Notes: generated by a model from the letters alone, not told the origin. 64,000 bases of DNA from an uncultured Collinsella sp. (GCA_902496945.1 CABVDE010000003.1:1-64000), one strand, 5' to 3'; counted from the stretch's first letter, positions 33,641-43,160 are shown. Made by a program: numbers and translations.

Positions 33641-36217
33641 TTGAAGCTCATCATCGCCGAGAAAAACGACGCCGCGCGTCAGATCGCCGAGCGTCTGTCC
33701 ACGGGCAAACCCAAAAAGGACAAGGTGTACAACACCGCTATCTACCGTTTTGAGTGGAAGGGCGAGGAGTGCGTGACCATCGGCCTTGCCGGTCACATCC
33801 TGGCGCCCGATTTTTGCGACAGCGTGCTGTTCGATAAAAAGCTGGGTTGGTATTCGGTGACCGAGGACGGCGAGATGTTGCCGGCCGATATGCCCGATGG
33901 CCTGGCGCGCCCGCCCTACGACACCAAGCGCAAGCCGTTCCTTGCCGATGGCATTTCCATCAAGGGCTGGAAGCTCGAGAGCCTGCCGTATCTCACCTGG
34001 GCGCCCGTCATTAAGCTACCGGCCGAGAAGGAGCTCATTCGTTCGCTCAAGAACCTCGCCAAAAAGTCCGACAGCGTCATCATCGCCACGGACTTCGACC
34101 GCGAGGGCGAGCTGATCGGCTCGGACGCTCTCAACAAGGTGCGCGAGGTTGCGCCGGACTTGCCGGTTGCCCGCGCCCAGTATTCTTCGTTTACCAAGGC
34201 CGAGATCACGCAGGCCTTCGATAACCTCGTCTCGCTCGACCAGAACCTGGCCGACGCCGGCGAGAGCCGTCAGCACATCGACCTCATTTGGGGTGCGGTG
34301 CTCACGCGCTACCTGACGCTCGCCAAGTTTGGCGGCTTTGGCAACGTGCGCTCCGCCGGCCGCGTGCAGACGCCGACGCTCGCCCTGGTGGTCGAGCGCG
34401 AGCGCGAGCGCATGGCGTTTGTGCCCGAGGACTATTGGCAGATTCGCGGCATGGGTGCTGCGCAGGGTGCCGCCGAGGACGATCGCTTTAAGATTGCGCA
34501 CAAGACGGCGCGTTTTACCGACAAGGATGCTGCCGAGACGGCGTACGGTCACGTTGACGGTGCCAAGACGGCGACCGTTGCCGCGGTGACCAAGCGATCC
34601 CGCAAGCAGCAGCCGCCCACGCCGTTTGCGACGACCTCGCTGCAGGCTGCCGCCGCGGCCGAGGGTATCTCTCCCGCGCGTACCATGCGCATCGCCGAGT
34701 CCCTCTACATGGCGGGCCTCATCAGCTACCCGCGTGTCGACAACACCGTGTACCCCACGACGCTCGATCTGGGCGCCGTGGTGAGCGACCTGGCAAAGAT
34801 CAACCCGGCGCTGGCGCCTGTGTGCAAAAAGGTGCTCGCCGGCCCCATGAAGCCCACGCGCGGCAAGGTCGAGACTACCGACCACCCGCCTATCTACCCC
34901 ACGGGCGAGGGCGATCCGTCCACGCTCGACGGCGGCCAGCGCAAGCTTTACGACCTCATCGCCCGCCGCTTCCTAGCGACGCTTATGGGCCCCGCGACCA
35001 TCGAGAACACTAAGCTCGAGCTCGACGTCAACGGCGAGCCGTTTGTGGCTTCGGGCGACGTGCTCGTGACCCCGGGCTTCCGCGAGGCCTATCCGTACGG
35101 CCTTAAGCGCGATGAGCAGATGCCGCCGCTGGAACAGGGCGATACGGTCGATGTGTTCGACATTAAGCTCGAGGCCAAGCAGACCGAGCCGCCCGCGCGC
35201 TACAGCCAGGGCAAGCTCGTGCAGGAGATGGAAAAGCGCGGCCTGGGCACCAAGTCCACGCGTGCGAGCATCATCGAGCGCCTGTACGCCGTGCGCTATC
35301 TCAAAAACGACCCCGTTGAGCCGAGCCAGCTGGGCATCGCCATCATCGACGCGCTCACGCAGTTTGCCCCGCGCATCACGAGCCCCGATATGACCAGTGA
35401 GCTCGACGGCGACATGACCCGCGTGGAGCGCGGCGAGGACACCGAAGGGCATGTCGTGACGCACTCGCGCGCGCTGCTGGCCGGCGTGCTCGACGAGCTG
35501 CTCAAACATACGCAGGAGCTGGGCGACGCCATCAGCGACGCCGTCACGGCCGATGCACGCGTGGGCGCCTGCCCCAAGTGCGGCAAGGACCTGGTTATGA
35601 AGACAAGCGCCAAGACCCGCGGCAGCTTTATCGGCTGCATGGGCTGGCCCGACTGCGACGTGACCTATCCGGTGCCGAGCGGCGTCAAGGTGAGCCCGCT
35701 CGAGGGTGAGGCGGCCGTGTGCCCCGAGTGCGGCGCGCCGCGTATTAAGTGCCAGCCGTTCCGCCAGAAGGCCTTCGAGATTTGCGTGAACCCGACGTGC
35801 CCCACCAACTACGAGCCCGATCTTAAGGTGGGCGAGTGCAAGGTGTGTGCCGAGGCCGGACGTCACGGCGACCTGATCGCGCACAAGAGCGAGAAGAGCG
35901 GCAAGCGCTTTATCCGATGCACCAACTACGATGACTGCGGCGTGAGCTATCCTCTGCCGGCGCGCGGTAAGCTCGAGGCGACGGGTGAGACCTGCCCCGA
36001 GTGCGGCGCCCCCATCGTGGTGGTCAACACGGCGCGCGGTCCGTGGCGCATCTGCGTCAACATGGATTGCCCGACCAAGGAGAAGAAGCCCGCCCGTGGC
36101 CGCAAGACCACGACCAAGGCGAGCACGGCAAAGAAGACGACGGCTGCGAAGAAGACGGCCGCCAAGAAGACTACGGCGAAGAAGTCAACCGCCAAGAAGA
36201 CCGACGCCGACAAGTAG
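33641..36217 (+). CDS. Type IA DNA topoisomerase, zinc-ribbon type
   Basis: 858 residues from TTG 33641, with ATAGGAG upstream. Toprim elements are IIAEKNDAA at the start and the metal-binding DFDREGE (residues about 149-155). The catalytic tyrosine is in GLISYPRVDNTVYP. The core resembles archaeal topoisomerase I/III more than E. coli TopA. Three or four C4 zinc ribbons follow from about residue 640 (CPKCGKDL...CMGWPDC, CPECGAP...CPTNYEP, CKVCAEAG...CTNYDDC, CPECGAP...CPTK). The last 50 residues are a Lys/Thr/Ala repeat (AAKKT type), as in actinobacterial topoisomerases, which aids DNA binding. It relaxes negative supercoils. Confidence 0.93.
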   Translation: MKLIIAEKNDAARQIAERLSTGKPKKDKVYNTAIYRFEWKGEECVTIGLAGHILAPDFCDSVLFDKKLGWYSVTEDGEMLPADMPDGLARPPYDTKRKPFLADGISIKGWKLESLPYLTWAPVIKLPAEKELIRSLKNLAKKSDSVIIATDFDREGELIGSDALNKVREVAPDLPVARAQYSSFTKAEITQAFDNLVSLDQNLADAGESRQHIDLIWGAVLTRYLTLAKFGGFGNVRSAGRVQTPTLALVVERERERMAFVPEDYWQIRGMGAAQGAAEDDRFKIAHKTARFTDKDAAETAYGHVDGAKTATVAAVTKRSRKQQPPTPFATTSLQAAAAAEGISPARTMRIAESLYMAGLISYPRVDNTVYPTTLDLGAVVSDLAKINPALAPVCKKVLAGPMKPTRGKVETTDHPPIYPTGEGDPSTLDGGQRKLYDLIARRFLATLMGPATIENTKLELDVNGEPFVASGDVLVTPGFREAYPYGLKRDEQMPPLEQGDTVDVFDIKLEAKQTEPPARYSQGKLVQEMEKRGLGTKSTRASIIERLYAVRYLKNDPVEPSQLGIAIIDALTQFAPRITSPDMTSELDGDMTRVERGEDTEGHVVTHSRALLAGVLDELLKHTQELGDAISDAVTADARVGACPKCGKDLVMKTSAKTRGSFIGCMGWPDCDVTYPVPSGVKVSPLEGEAAVCPECGAPRIKCQPFRQKAFEICVNPTCPTNYEPDLKVGECKVCAEAGRHGDLIAHKSEKSGKRFIRCTNYDDCGVSYPLPARGKLEATGETCPECGAPIVVVNTARGPWRICVNMDCPTKEKKPARGRKTTTKASTAKKTTAAKKTAAKKTTAKKSTAKKTDADK

Positions 36218-36245
36218 CGGCGCAGTCGAAACATTGCCCAAAACA

Positions 36246-36286
36246 AAAGCGAGCGAGGACCCCACGATCCTCGCTCGTTTTTTTTG
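36246..36286 (+). terminator. Topoisomerase terminator
   Basis: GCGAGCGAGGA pairs with TCCTCGCTCG, followed by eight Ts. Confidence 0.9.
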
Positions 36287-36297
36287 ACCGGCGGCTC

Positions 36298-36353
36298 GGC
36301 AGTTAGGGACGTTCTTTTTCTGCCGGCAGTATAAGAACGTCTCTAACTGCCGG
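36298..36353. repeat. Paired hairpin repeat with AAGAACGTC loop
   Basis: Stem CCGGCAGT/ACTGCCGG (36323-36330, 36346-36353) encloses ATAAGAACGTCTCTA, nearly the loop of the 8224-8254 hairpin. On the other strand GGCAG...CTGCC (36298-36324) encloses the same AAGAACGTCCCT motif. The two units are head to head and share CTGCCGGCAG. Confidence 0.7.
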
Positions 36354-36371
36354 CTCGGGAACGACAAAGCG

Positions 36372-37346
36372 CTAGTTTACCTCGATGGGCTTGGCGTCGG
36401 GATAGCGCTGCTCAAAGTCCAAGCGGTACTTGTTGTCATTGGTGCCCGCCACGTTGTCGCGCGACAGCGGCGCCACAATCTCGTCCTTATGGTCCGCGGG
36501 CTTTGCGTACTTTAGGCTAATCTCCCAAGCATCACAGATCACGTCGATGCGGTGGTCCAGGTCATCGTACAGGGCAATGATGTCTTTCCACGAGCTGTAG
36601 TTCTTAGAACTTGTGGGAACATCTAGGTCCTCGACAATGTCGTAATACTGTTCGATGGTGTCCTCCGTGCGCTCGGCGACGTCGGCGAGATTTTGACGGG
36701 TGGTGTAATCCTCTTCCAGATAACTGCCATTGAACGCCTCTGCGCAGGCGCGGACCTGGCTATCGAGATCTTCGAGCAGATCGTAGTATTCGCTCAGTCG
36801 TCGGTAGAGGTTCTGCTCGGAGAGCGTTGCTTCGCCGCCATCCTCGTCGTCATCGTCGTAAAGGCTATTGGGGTCACCGAGGGGCTTAAAGTCATCGTCA
36901 TCGATATCGCGGTGCAGCTTAGCTGCTTCGGCAGTTGTCTGTGTGGCAGCGTTGTCGAAAGGCTTGATCACAAAGAAAATGACCAGGGCGATGATGATCA
37001 CCACCAGCACAACGATAACGGCGATAAGCGGCCCAGTGCTGTTCTTTTTGGGAGTGGCTGCCTGTGGCGAAACGGGTGTGGATGTGGGCACCGGCTGCTG
37101 TTGGGGCGAGGTGTTCGCGACAGGCATGCGCTGTGTGGTCTCGACTGCAGCGGCACCTGCGGCAGGGTCGGGACGATAGGAGAGGGGGTCGTCCGGTTTG
37201 GCTTGCGGCGTATCGAGGGAACCGGTCTGCTCAAACGCGGGCTGGCTATCGTTCGCGGCTGTTTGCTCAACGGGTGAGCCGCAAGAGGTGCAGAACTTGG
37301 CATCGTCCGCAAGCAGCTTGCCGCACGAGGCGCAATACCGAGACAT
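36372..37346 (-). CDS. Zinc-ribbon membrane-anchored protein of unknown function
   Basis: 324 residues from ATG 37346, with AAAGGAG eight bases before it. An N-terminal zinc ribbon (YCASCGKLLADDAKFCTSCG) is followed by a Pro/Gln/Thr-rich linker, a membrane helix at about residues 104-126 (GPLIAVIVVLVVIIIALVIF) and an acidic C-terminal domain of about 190 residues that is helical and would lie outside the cell. This zinc_ribbon_2-TM-domain layout is frequent in Firmicutes and Coriobacteria; function unknown. Monocistronic. Confidence 0.75.
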   Translation of the reverse strand: MSRYCASCGKLLADDAKFCTSCGSPVEQTAANDSQPAFEQTGSLDTPQAKPDDPLSYRPDPAAGAAAVETTQRMPVANTSPQQQPVPTSTPVSPQAATPKKNSTGPLIAVIVVLVVIIIALVIFFVIKPFDNAATQTTAEAAKLHRDIDDDDFKPLGDPNSLYDDDDEDGGEATLSEQNLYRRLSEYYDLLEDLDSQVRACAEAFNGSYLEEDYTTRQNLADVAERTEDTIEQYYDIVEDLDVPTSSKNYSSWKDIIALYDDLDHRIDVICDAWEISLKYAKPADHKDEIVAPLSRDNVAGTNDNKYRLDFEQRYPDAKPIEVN

Positions 37347-37415
37347 TGCCACTCCTTTCGCCACATTTCAATACAATACGACGATTATACCCAGCGCTCA
37401 AAAACCCCCCATCAT

Positions 37416-37484
37416 AAGTTGCGGTGAAATACGGACTGTTGGACGGCCCTAGGGCTGTAACCAGTCCCTATTTCACCGCAACTT
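37416..37484. repeat. 69-bp near-perfect intergenic palindrome
   Basis: 23-bp arms (37416-37438 and 37462-37484; one mismatch) beginning AAGTTGCGGTGAAATA. The middle ACGGCCC-TA-GGGCTGT continues the symmetry, so almost the whole element is palindromic. Lies between divergent genes. Confidence 0.8.
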
Positions 37485-37595
37485 TGGAGGGACGCCTCGA
37501 TGGCTAGGTCGGATTTGGGACGCGCCGGACGCTGGGGTATCATGACTTGGTTGATATATCTGCATTTTCGCGCCTTGTAGGAAGGGGCTGCGCCC

Positions 37596-38279
37596 ATGGC
37601 TTTTGAGCCCGCTCAACATAGCTTTATCACGCTCGAGGGCGTCGACGGCGCCGGCAAGTCCACGCAGGCGCGCCTGCTGGCCCGTGCGTTCGAGCTCGCT
37701 GGCTACCAGGTTGTGAGCCTGCGCGAGCCGGGCGGCACTGCCATCAGCGAAAAGATCCGCGCCCTACTGCTCGACCCCGCCAATACGGCGATGGGTGACA
37801 CCTGCGAGCTGCTGCTGTACGAGGCCGCACGCGCCCAGCTGGTGCACGAGGTCATCGCGCCCGCCCTTGCGGCCGGCAAGGTGGTCCTGTGCGACCGCTT
37901 CTACGATTCCACGACCTGCTACCAGGCGTTTGCCGATGGTCTCGACCGCCAGATGGTGCGCGATGCCAACAACTTGGCCGTCGCGGGAACACACCCGGCG
38001 CTCACGCTCGTCTATCGCATCACGCCCGAGCAGGCGGCACTGCGCATGGCCGCCCGTGGTGCGGCCGACCGCATGGAGGCAAAGGGCATGGCGTTCCAGG
38101 AGCGTGTTTACCAGGGTTTTTGCGCCATTGCCGCCGAGGAACCAAACCGCGTAAAGCTCATCGACGCGACTGCGTCCATCGAGGACGTCTTCGCGAAAAC
38201 GGTAGAACAGGTTCGCATGTACGGCCTCGACATTCCCCAAGATGCCGTCACCGCCGCGCTTGCCCAGGAGGCCGAGTAG
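37596..38279 (+). CDS. tmk: Thymidylate kinase
   Basis: 227 residues. P-loop GVDGAGKST (residues 15-23), REPGGT substrate loop, DRFYDSTTCYQ (the DRx motif) and a LID with RGAADRMEAKG. It phosphorylates dTMP to dTDP. The gene order tmk-holB-ricT is the same as in Bacillus (with yaaQ and yaaR missing), which supports all three calls. The stop is one base from the holB start. GTAGGAAGGGG lies upstream of ATG 37596. Confidence 0.96.
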   Translation: MAFEPAQHSFITLEGVDGAGKSTQARLLARAFELAGYQVVSLREPGGTAISEKIRALLLDPANTAMGDTCELLLYEAARAQLVHEVIAPALAAGKVVLCDRFYDSTTCYQAFADGLDRQMVRDANNLAVAGTHPALTLVYRITPEQAALRMAARGAADRMEAKGMAFQERVYQGFCAIAAEEPNRVKLIDATASIEDVFAKTVEQVRMYGLDIPQDAVTAALAQEAE

Positions 38280-38280
38280 C

Positions 38281-39408
38281 ATGGCCCCCGCTCAGGCAAG
38301 CCTGCTGGCAAAGCTCGACACCCAAGAGCGCGTACGCGACTTTTTGACCAACGCTGTCGCCAGCGGTCGCGCATCGCATGCGTACCTGTTTTTGGGCGCT
38401 CCCGGCGCCGGCAAGCTCGACGCCGCATGGGCGCTCGCCCAGGCCTTCCTGTGCGAGCAGGACGGCTGCGGTTCGTGCGACAGCTGCGTGCGCGTCGCCC
38501 GCCATACGCATCCCGACGTGCACTATTGCACGCCCGAGAGCGCCACAGGCTACCTCATCGCCCAGACCCGCGAGCTACTCGACGACGTGCCCCTCGCACC
38601 TATTCGCGCCAAGGCCAAGGTCTACATCATCGACCGCGCCGAGCAGCTGCGCGCCAACACCGCCAACGCGTTGCTCAAAACGCTTGAGGAGCCGCCCGAG
38701 GACGTCATGTTCATCTTGCTGGGTACCTCGGCCGACGTAATGCTGCCCACCATCGTGAGCCGCTGTCAGTGCGTGCCGTTTCGGCTCGTGTCGCCCACTG
38801 TGGCCGCGCAAGCCGTGAGCCGCGCCACCGGCCAGGACATCGCGCGTTGCCGCATGGCCGTCGCTGTGGCGGGGAGCCCCACGCGCGGCATCGAGTTCCT
38901 TAAGAGCGCCGAGCGCCGGGACGCCCGCCGTCAGATGGTCCGCGCCATCGATTCGCTCATCGCCGCCGACGAGGCCGACGTGCTCAGCCGCGCAAAATCG
39001 CTCATCGTCGCCGTCAAGGCGCCGCTCGCCGAGGTCAAATCCACGCAGGAAAAGGTGCTCGAGCAAAACGCCGACTACCTGTCGCGTGGAGCATTGAAGC
39101 AGCTTGAGGACCGCAACAAGCGCGAACTCAACGCGCGCGAGCGTTCGGGTATCATGGAAGCGCTGGCGAGCGCGCGGACGCTCATGCGCGACGTGCTGCT
39201 TACGCTTCAGGACGAGGCGGCCGACGTGGTGAACGAGGACGTGCGCGACACGATCGGTCGGCTTGCCGCCGCGACGAGTATTGCGGGTGCCACCCAGGCG
39301 CTCGAGGCGGTTGCAACCGCCGAGCGCAACATCGCCAGAAACGTTACTCCCCAGCTGGCCATCGAGGTCATGCTGTTCGATATCAGGAAGGCACTGAAAT
39401 GCCGTTAG
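38281..39408 (+). CDS. holB: DNA polymerase III delta' subunit
   Basis: 375 residues from ATG 38281, directly after tmk. AAA+ clamp-loader fold: altered Walker A GAPGAGKLDAAW, a zinc module (CEQDGCGSCDSC), IIDRAEQLRANTANALLKTLEEPPE and the SRC motif (VSRCQCVPF). Delta' is the stator of the clamp loader and opens with tau/gamma and delta to load the beta clamp. It overlaps ricT by 10 bases. Confidence 0.93.
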   Translation: MAPAQASLLAKLDTQERVRDFLTNAVASGRASHAYLFLGAPGAGKLDAAWALAQAFLCEQDGCGSCDSCVRVARHTHPDVHYCTPESATGYLIAQTRELLDDVPLAPIRAKAKVYIIDRAEQLRANTANALLKTLEEPPEDVMFILLGTSADVMLPTIVSRCQCVPFRLVSPTVAAQAVSRATGQDIARCRMAVAVAGSPTRGIEFLKSAERRDARRQMVRAIDSLIAADEADVLSRAKSLIVAVKAPLAEVKSTQEKVLEQNADYLSRGALKQLEDRNKRELNARERSGIMEALASARTLMRDVLLTLQDEAADVVNEDVRDTIGRLAAATSIAGATQALEAVATAERNIARNVTPQLAIEVMLFDIRKALKCR

Positions 39409-41099
39409 TCGTACCCGTTAAGTTTACCTACGCCTCGCGCGACCTGTGGTTCGACCCGCAGGATCTGGATATCCTCGAGGCAGATTACGCAATTTGCTCC
39501 ACCGAGCGCGGAACCGAGATTGGCCTGGTCACGGCCGACCCCTTCGAGGTGCCGCAAGACGAGATCGGTCAGCCGCTCAAGCCCGTGCTGCGCGTTGCCA
39601 GCGACATCGACCTGCAGCTTGCCGACGACCTGGCCATCCAGGGTGACGAGGCAATGGTCGATTTCCGCCGTCTGGTCAAGGAGCTCGACCTCGAGATGAA
39701 GCCGGTCGGCGTCGAGTACCTGTTTGGCGGCGAGAAGGCCGTGTTCTACTTTGCGGCCGAGGAGCGCGTCGATTTTCGTCAGCTCGTCAAGGACCTGTCC
39801 TCGACGCTGCACATTCGCGTCGACATGCGCCAGATCGGCGTGCGCGACGAGACCCGTCTGGTGGGCGGTTATGCCCAGTGCGGACAGGAACTCTGCTGCA
39901 CGCGCTTTGGAGGACAGTTTGAGCCCGTCTCGATTCGCATGGCAAAAGAGCAGGACCTGCCGCTCAATTCCTCCAAGATCAGCGGCGTGTGCGGCCGCCT
40001 GATGTGCTGCCTGCGCTATGAGTTCGAGGCGTACAAGGACTTCAAGAGCCGCGCGCCAAAAAAGAAGACGCTCATCGATACGCCGCTCGGTAAGGCGCGT
40101 ATCCAGGAATACGACACCCCGCGCGAGCAGCTGGTGCTGCGCCTGGAGAACGGCAAGGTCTTTAAGGTCAACTTGGCCGACATGACCTGCACGGAGGGCT
40201 GCAAAAAGAAGGCTGCCGAGCAGGGTTGCAACTGCCGCCCCGACTGCGTGACGCGTGACGTGCTCGAGCGCATCGAGTCGCCCGAGATGCGCCTGGCGCT
40301 CATGGAGCTCGACCGCGAGAACGGCGTCGACGTGGGCGATGGCCTGTCGAGCGCCGACCGTCTGGCTGGCACATCGATGCCCAAGCGCCGTCGTCGCGAT
40401 GCCGATTCCGATGCCCGCGCCGGTCAGGGCCAGGGCGAGGGTCGTGGCCGCGGCAAGGGCCGTGGCAAGGCCGAGACGCCTGAGGTCGAGGAAGCCGCCG
40501 GTGGCCGTCGCCGTCGCAAGCGCGCGGGCTCGGGCGATGCCGGCGAGGCCGCAGCCACGGGCAAGAACGCTTCCCGCGAGCGTGAGGCTCAGCAGCCCCA
40601 GCAACAGAACCGTGGCGGCGGTATGAACCCCACGCGCCGTCGTCGCCGTCATCTGTCGAGCGAGGAGCGCGAGGACGCCTTCCGCGCTGTAGCCGCTCGC
40701 GAGGCCGGCGCCGCTCCCAAGGGCGGCTCGGGTTCCGATGCGCCTGCCGACAAGGGTGGCAAGCCGCGTGGCGAGGAGGAGCGCGCACCGCGTCCGCGCC
40801 GTCGCCATTCCTCGGGCACGCAGCAGAAGCCTTCGGTTCCTTCTGTGGCTGATCAGGTTTCGGATGGCGAGGTCAAGGTCACGCGCCGTCGCCCCGGAGA
40901 TGGCGGAGGAGCGGCTGCCAAGACTTCGCGTGGCGCCGCTCGCGATGAGCGCGAGCCGCGTGAGGGCCGTGGTGGCGAGGGCTCGGCCGACCAGGGTCAA
41001 AAGCGCCGTCGCCGTCGCCGTTCCCGTAAACCGCGCCAGGATGGTGGCGAGGGCTCGACCCCGAGCTCGTCCGCACCGCAACCGCCCGCCGGCGAATAA
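39399..41099 (+). CDS. ricT: RicT/YaaT-like PSP1-domain protein with long basic tail
   Basis: 566 residues, about twice the Bacillus YaaT length. Residues 1-275 are the PSP1 domain, with conserved cysteines (YAQCGQELCCTRFGG, ISGVCGRLMCCLRYE, and CTEGCKKK...CNCRPDC) matching the Fe-S/RicAFT family. In Bacillus, RicT with RicA and RicF stimulates RNase Y mRNA processing and affects competence and sporulation. The remaining ~290 residues are Arg/Gly/Ala/Glu-rich, low-complexity and probably disordered, like RNA-binding tails. Overlaps holB. Confidence 0.88.
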   Translation: MPLVVPVKFTYASRDLWFDPQDLDILEADYAICSTERGTEIGLVTADPFEVPQDEIGQPLKPVLRVASDIDLQLADDLAIQGDEAMVDFRRLVKELDLEMKPVGVEYLFGGEKAVFYFAAEERVDFRQLVKDLSSTLHIRVDMRQIGVRDETRLVGGYAQCGQELCCTRFGGQFEPVSIRMAKEQDLPLNSSKISGVCGRLMCCLRYEFEAYKDFKSRAPKKKTLIDTPLGKARIQEYDTPREQLVLRLENGKVFKVNLADMTCTEGCKKKAAEQGCNCRPDCVTRDVLERIESPEMRLALMELDRENGVDVGDGLSSADRLAGTSMPKRRRRDADSDARAGQGQGEGRGRGKGRGKAETPEVEEAAGGRRRRKRAGSGDAGEAAATGKNASREREAQQPQQQNRGGGMNPTRRRRRHLSSEEREDAFRAVAAREAGAAPKGGSGSDAPADKGGKPRGEEERAPRPRRRHSSGTQQKPSVPSVADQVSDGEVKVTRRRPGDGGGAAAKTSRGAARDEREPREGRGGEGSADQGQKRRRRRRSRKPRQDGGEGSTPSSSAPQPPAGE

Positions 41100-41162
41100 C
41101 GCCCGCGAGCGGATTAGCCCGCCTTGCCCCGAGAGCATCGGGGTATCATAGCGCTGAATCAA

Positions 41163-41196
41163 CAACCCTCCCTGCGACCGAACGTAGGGAGGGTTG
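41163..41196 (+). terminator. Hairpin whose right arm holds the comF ribosome-binding site
   Basis: CAACCCTCCCTGCG pairs with CGTAGGGAGGGTTG (14 bp, one wobble, loop ACCGAA). AGGGAGGG in the right arm lies seven bases before the comF TTG. It may end ricT transcripts and limit comF translation. Confidence 0.6.
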
Positions 41197-41200
41197 TGTC

Positions 41201-42007
41201 TTGAAGAGCCATCTGAACATATTGAGCTGTCTGCAGGGTGTCGGAGACCTACCGTTTGCGGACGAATTGCTGCCGTTTGCCGAGCTGGCGGCACACGAGG
41301 CGCTTGAGGCGTTGTCGCCCACGCGATGTGCCGGTTGCGAGCGCGCTGGTGCGCTGATTTGCCAAGATTGTCTGGCCGCGCTTACGCTCATCGACCCATG
41401 TCATAGCTGCACCCTATGCGGCGCCCCGTTTGGGGATTTGCTGTGCACTGAGTGTTCGGTCGAGGGCGCGTCTTCGGCAATGGTCGAAGCGCTCGACCGC
41501 TGCCTGGCGTGCGCCGTCTATGCGCATCCGCTGCCGCGCATCATTAAAGCGTACAAGGACGCAGGCGAGCAACGTCTGGCTCCGTATTTGGCGGAGCTGC
41601 TCTATGACACGGCCCTGCATGCCCAGGTCGTAGCGCCCGATCGCTACGGCGGCGTGCTGTCCGGTGCGGATGCGGTAGTGTTTGTGCCTGCGACGGCGGC
41701 AGCGTTTCGGCGGCGCGGCTTTGATCATATGGAGGCCATTGCGCGTCCATTTTGCGATCTTTCGGGTGTGCCGTTGCTGGACGCCCTGGTCAAGTACGGG
41801 CATGGCGACCAGCGTGAACTCGGCCGCGACGAGCGCCGCGAGCGTGTCCAAGGCATGTACGAGACGGTTGAGGACGTGTACGGACGCCGCCTGCTACTTA
41901 TCGACGACGTTATTACTACAGGCGCGACCATGGCGGCGGCTTCGACAGAGCTCAAGCGCGCCGGCGCTGCAGCTGTCGATGGCCTTGCTATCGCACGCGT
42001 TTGGTAG
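41201..42007 (+). CDS. comF: ComF-family phosphoribosyltransferase-like protein
   Basis: 268 residues from TTG 41201. The N-terminal zinc ribbon uses CAGC...CQDC and CHSCTLCGAP...CTEC. The C-terminal half is a type I PRTase fold with the PRPP-binding loop LLIDDVITTGATMAAA. ComF supports DNA uptake or handling of single strands in competent bacteria. The ribosome-binding site is inside a hairpin. The next gene starts 11 bp later and may be co-transcribed. Confidence 0.87.
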   Translation: MKSHLNILSCLQGVGDLPFADELLPFAELAAHEALEALSPTRCAGCERAGALICQDCLAALTLIDPCHSCTLCGAPFGDLLCTECSVEGASSAMVEALDRCLACAVYAHPLPRIIKAYKDAGEQRLAPYLAELLYDTALHAQVVAPDRYGGVLSGADAVVFVPATAAAFRRRGFDHMEAIARPFCDLSGVPLLDALVKYGHGDQRELGRDERRERVQGMYETVEDVYGRRLLLIDDVITTGATMAAASTELKRAGAAAVDGLAIARVW

Positions 42008-42017
42008 GGGTGGTTTT

Positions 42018-43127
42018 GTGGCAGTAAAGTTTGAGCGGCGCAACGAGCCGACAGGTGAACAGCTAGCGGCTTCCGTAATCCTAACAGGCGCCTCGGCGCT
42101 GCGCATGATGCGCGCCGAGCGCCGGCAGATGGGCTACATAAGCTGGAGGGACCTTGATCCCGAGGAGGAGCGCCGTGTACTACGCACGTCGTCGCCCTCG
42201 ACCGAGGATATCTACCTTCCCGATTTGGTGCGGATTGGGGCCGCAAGCGGAGAGGTTCAAGAAGATCTGTACTTGCTGGTGGGATCTGCGGCGCAGCGCC
42301 GCCGCATGCCTGGCGTGGGCTGGTCCGTGTGTTCCGGGTTGCCTGCCGGCTCGATTCTAGAGGTGGAGCCGGGTGTATACAGTCTGTCTCCCGAGGCCCT
42401 TTGCGTAGCCGTCGCGCGCGAGGTCGGTTGCATCCAGGCATTTGCCCTGGCCCAAGAGCTGTGCTCTAAGATTTCGCTGAGTGATCGCGGGAAGTATCTG
42501 CCTCCCTACACCTCGCCTGTTACGAATAAACTTGCAAAGGACAAGGACCAGCCAGCAGACGTGGGCTACTTTGAGGTTGAGCCGGTGCTGATGCCCAACC
42601 GTCTGGCAGATTACCTCGCGGTATGCAAGGGGAACGCGGCCAAACAGCTACAGTGTCTGTGTCCCTATCTTTCGGAAAACCTGCGCTCACCCATGGAGTG
42701 CATCATGCTCGCCCTGTTTTCGCTTCCGTTTTCCTATGGCGGGTTTGCCTGCGGACCTTTTAAGACCGACTACAAGATCGAGTTCGATGACCGTGCGCAG
42801 GCGATTTCGGGCATGCCACATGCGGTCTGCGATGCCTATCAGGAAGCAGCGCGGTTTGACCTGGAATACAACGGTGATCTGGGCCATTCGTCTCGAGGCG
42901 GGCGTATTCACGACGAAAAGCGCAACACGAGCTTGATTACTATGGGAATCGAGGTTGCGACGGTCAACAACGAAATGCTCTGCGACATGGAAGCAATGGA
43001 GGCGCTCGCATGGCGCATATTCCAACGCATGGGAAAACGATATCGCAACCGTGTTGACGCTCGCAGAAAGAAACAAGAGGCCCTACTTAACACGCTTCGA
43101 GCGTGTTTTGGGCTTAAACCGGCCTAG
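42018..43127 (+). CDS. Unknown protein, AbiEi/DUF559-like with possible nuclease fold
   Basis: 369 residues from GTG 42018 (upstream TAGGGGTGG); longer readings would run into comF in another frame. The first 200 residues follow the general layout of AbiEi-like proteins (ASALRMMR, SILEVEPGVYSLSPEALCVAVAREV). The C-terminal part, RFDLEYNGDLGHSS...HDEKRNTSLITMGIEVATV, resembles the PD-(D/E)xK core of DUF559/Vsr-type nucleases (an acidic residue pair, a His, then D-xx-R and a strand). The fit is loose. It is followed by MITE-like copy C. Confidence 0.5.
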   Translation: MAVKFERRNEPTGEQLAASVILTGASALRMMRAERRQMGYISWRDLDPEEERRVLRTSSPSTEDIYLPDLVRIGAASGEVQEDLYLLVGSAAQRRRMPGVGWSVCSGLPAGSILEVEPGVYSLSPEALCVAVAREVGCIQAFALAQELCSKISLSDRGKYLPPYTSPVTNKLAKDKDQPADVGYFEVEPVLMPNRLADYLAVCKGNAAKQLQCLCPYLSENLRSPMECIMLALFSLPFSYGGFACGPFKTDYKIEFDDRAQAISGMPHAVCDAYQEAARFDLEYNGDLGHSSRGGRIHDEKRNTSLITMGIEVATVNNEMLCDMEAMEALAWRIFQRMGKRYRNRVDARRKKQEALLNTLRACFGLKPA

Positions 43128-43160
43128 TAATGCCGAGAAATAGGGGGTTGGATATATGCC

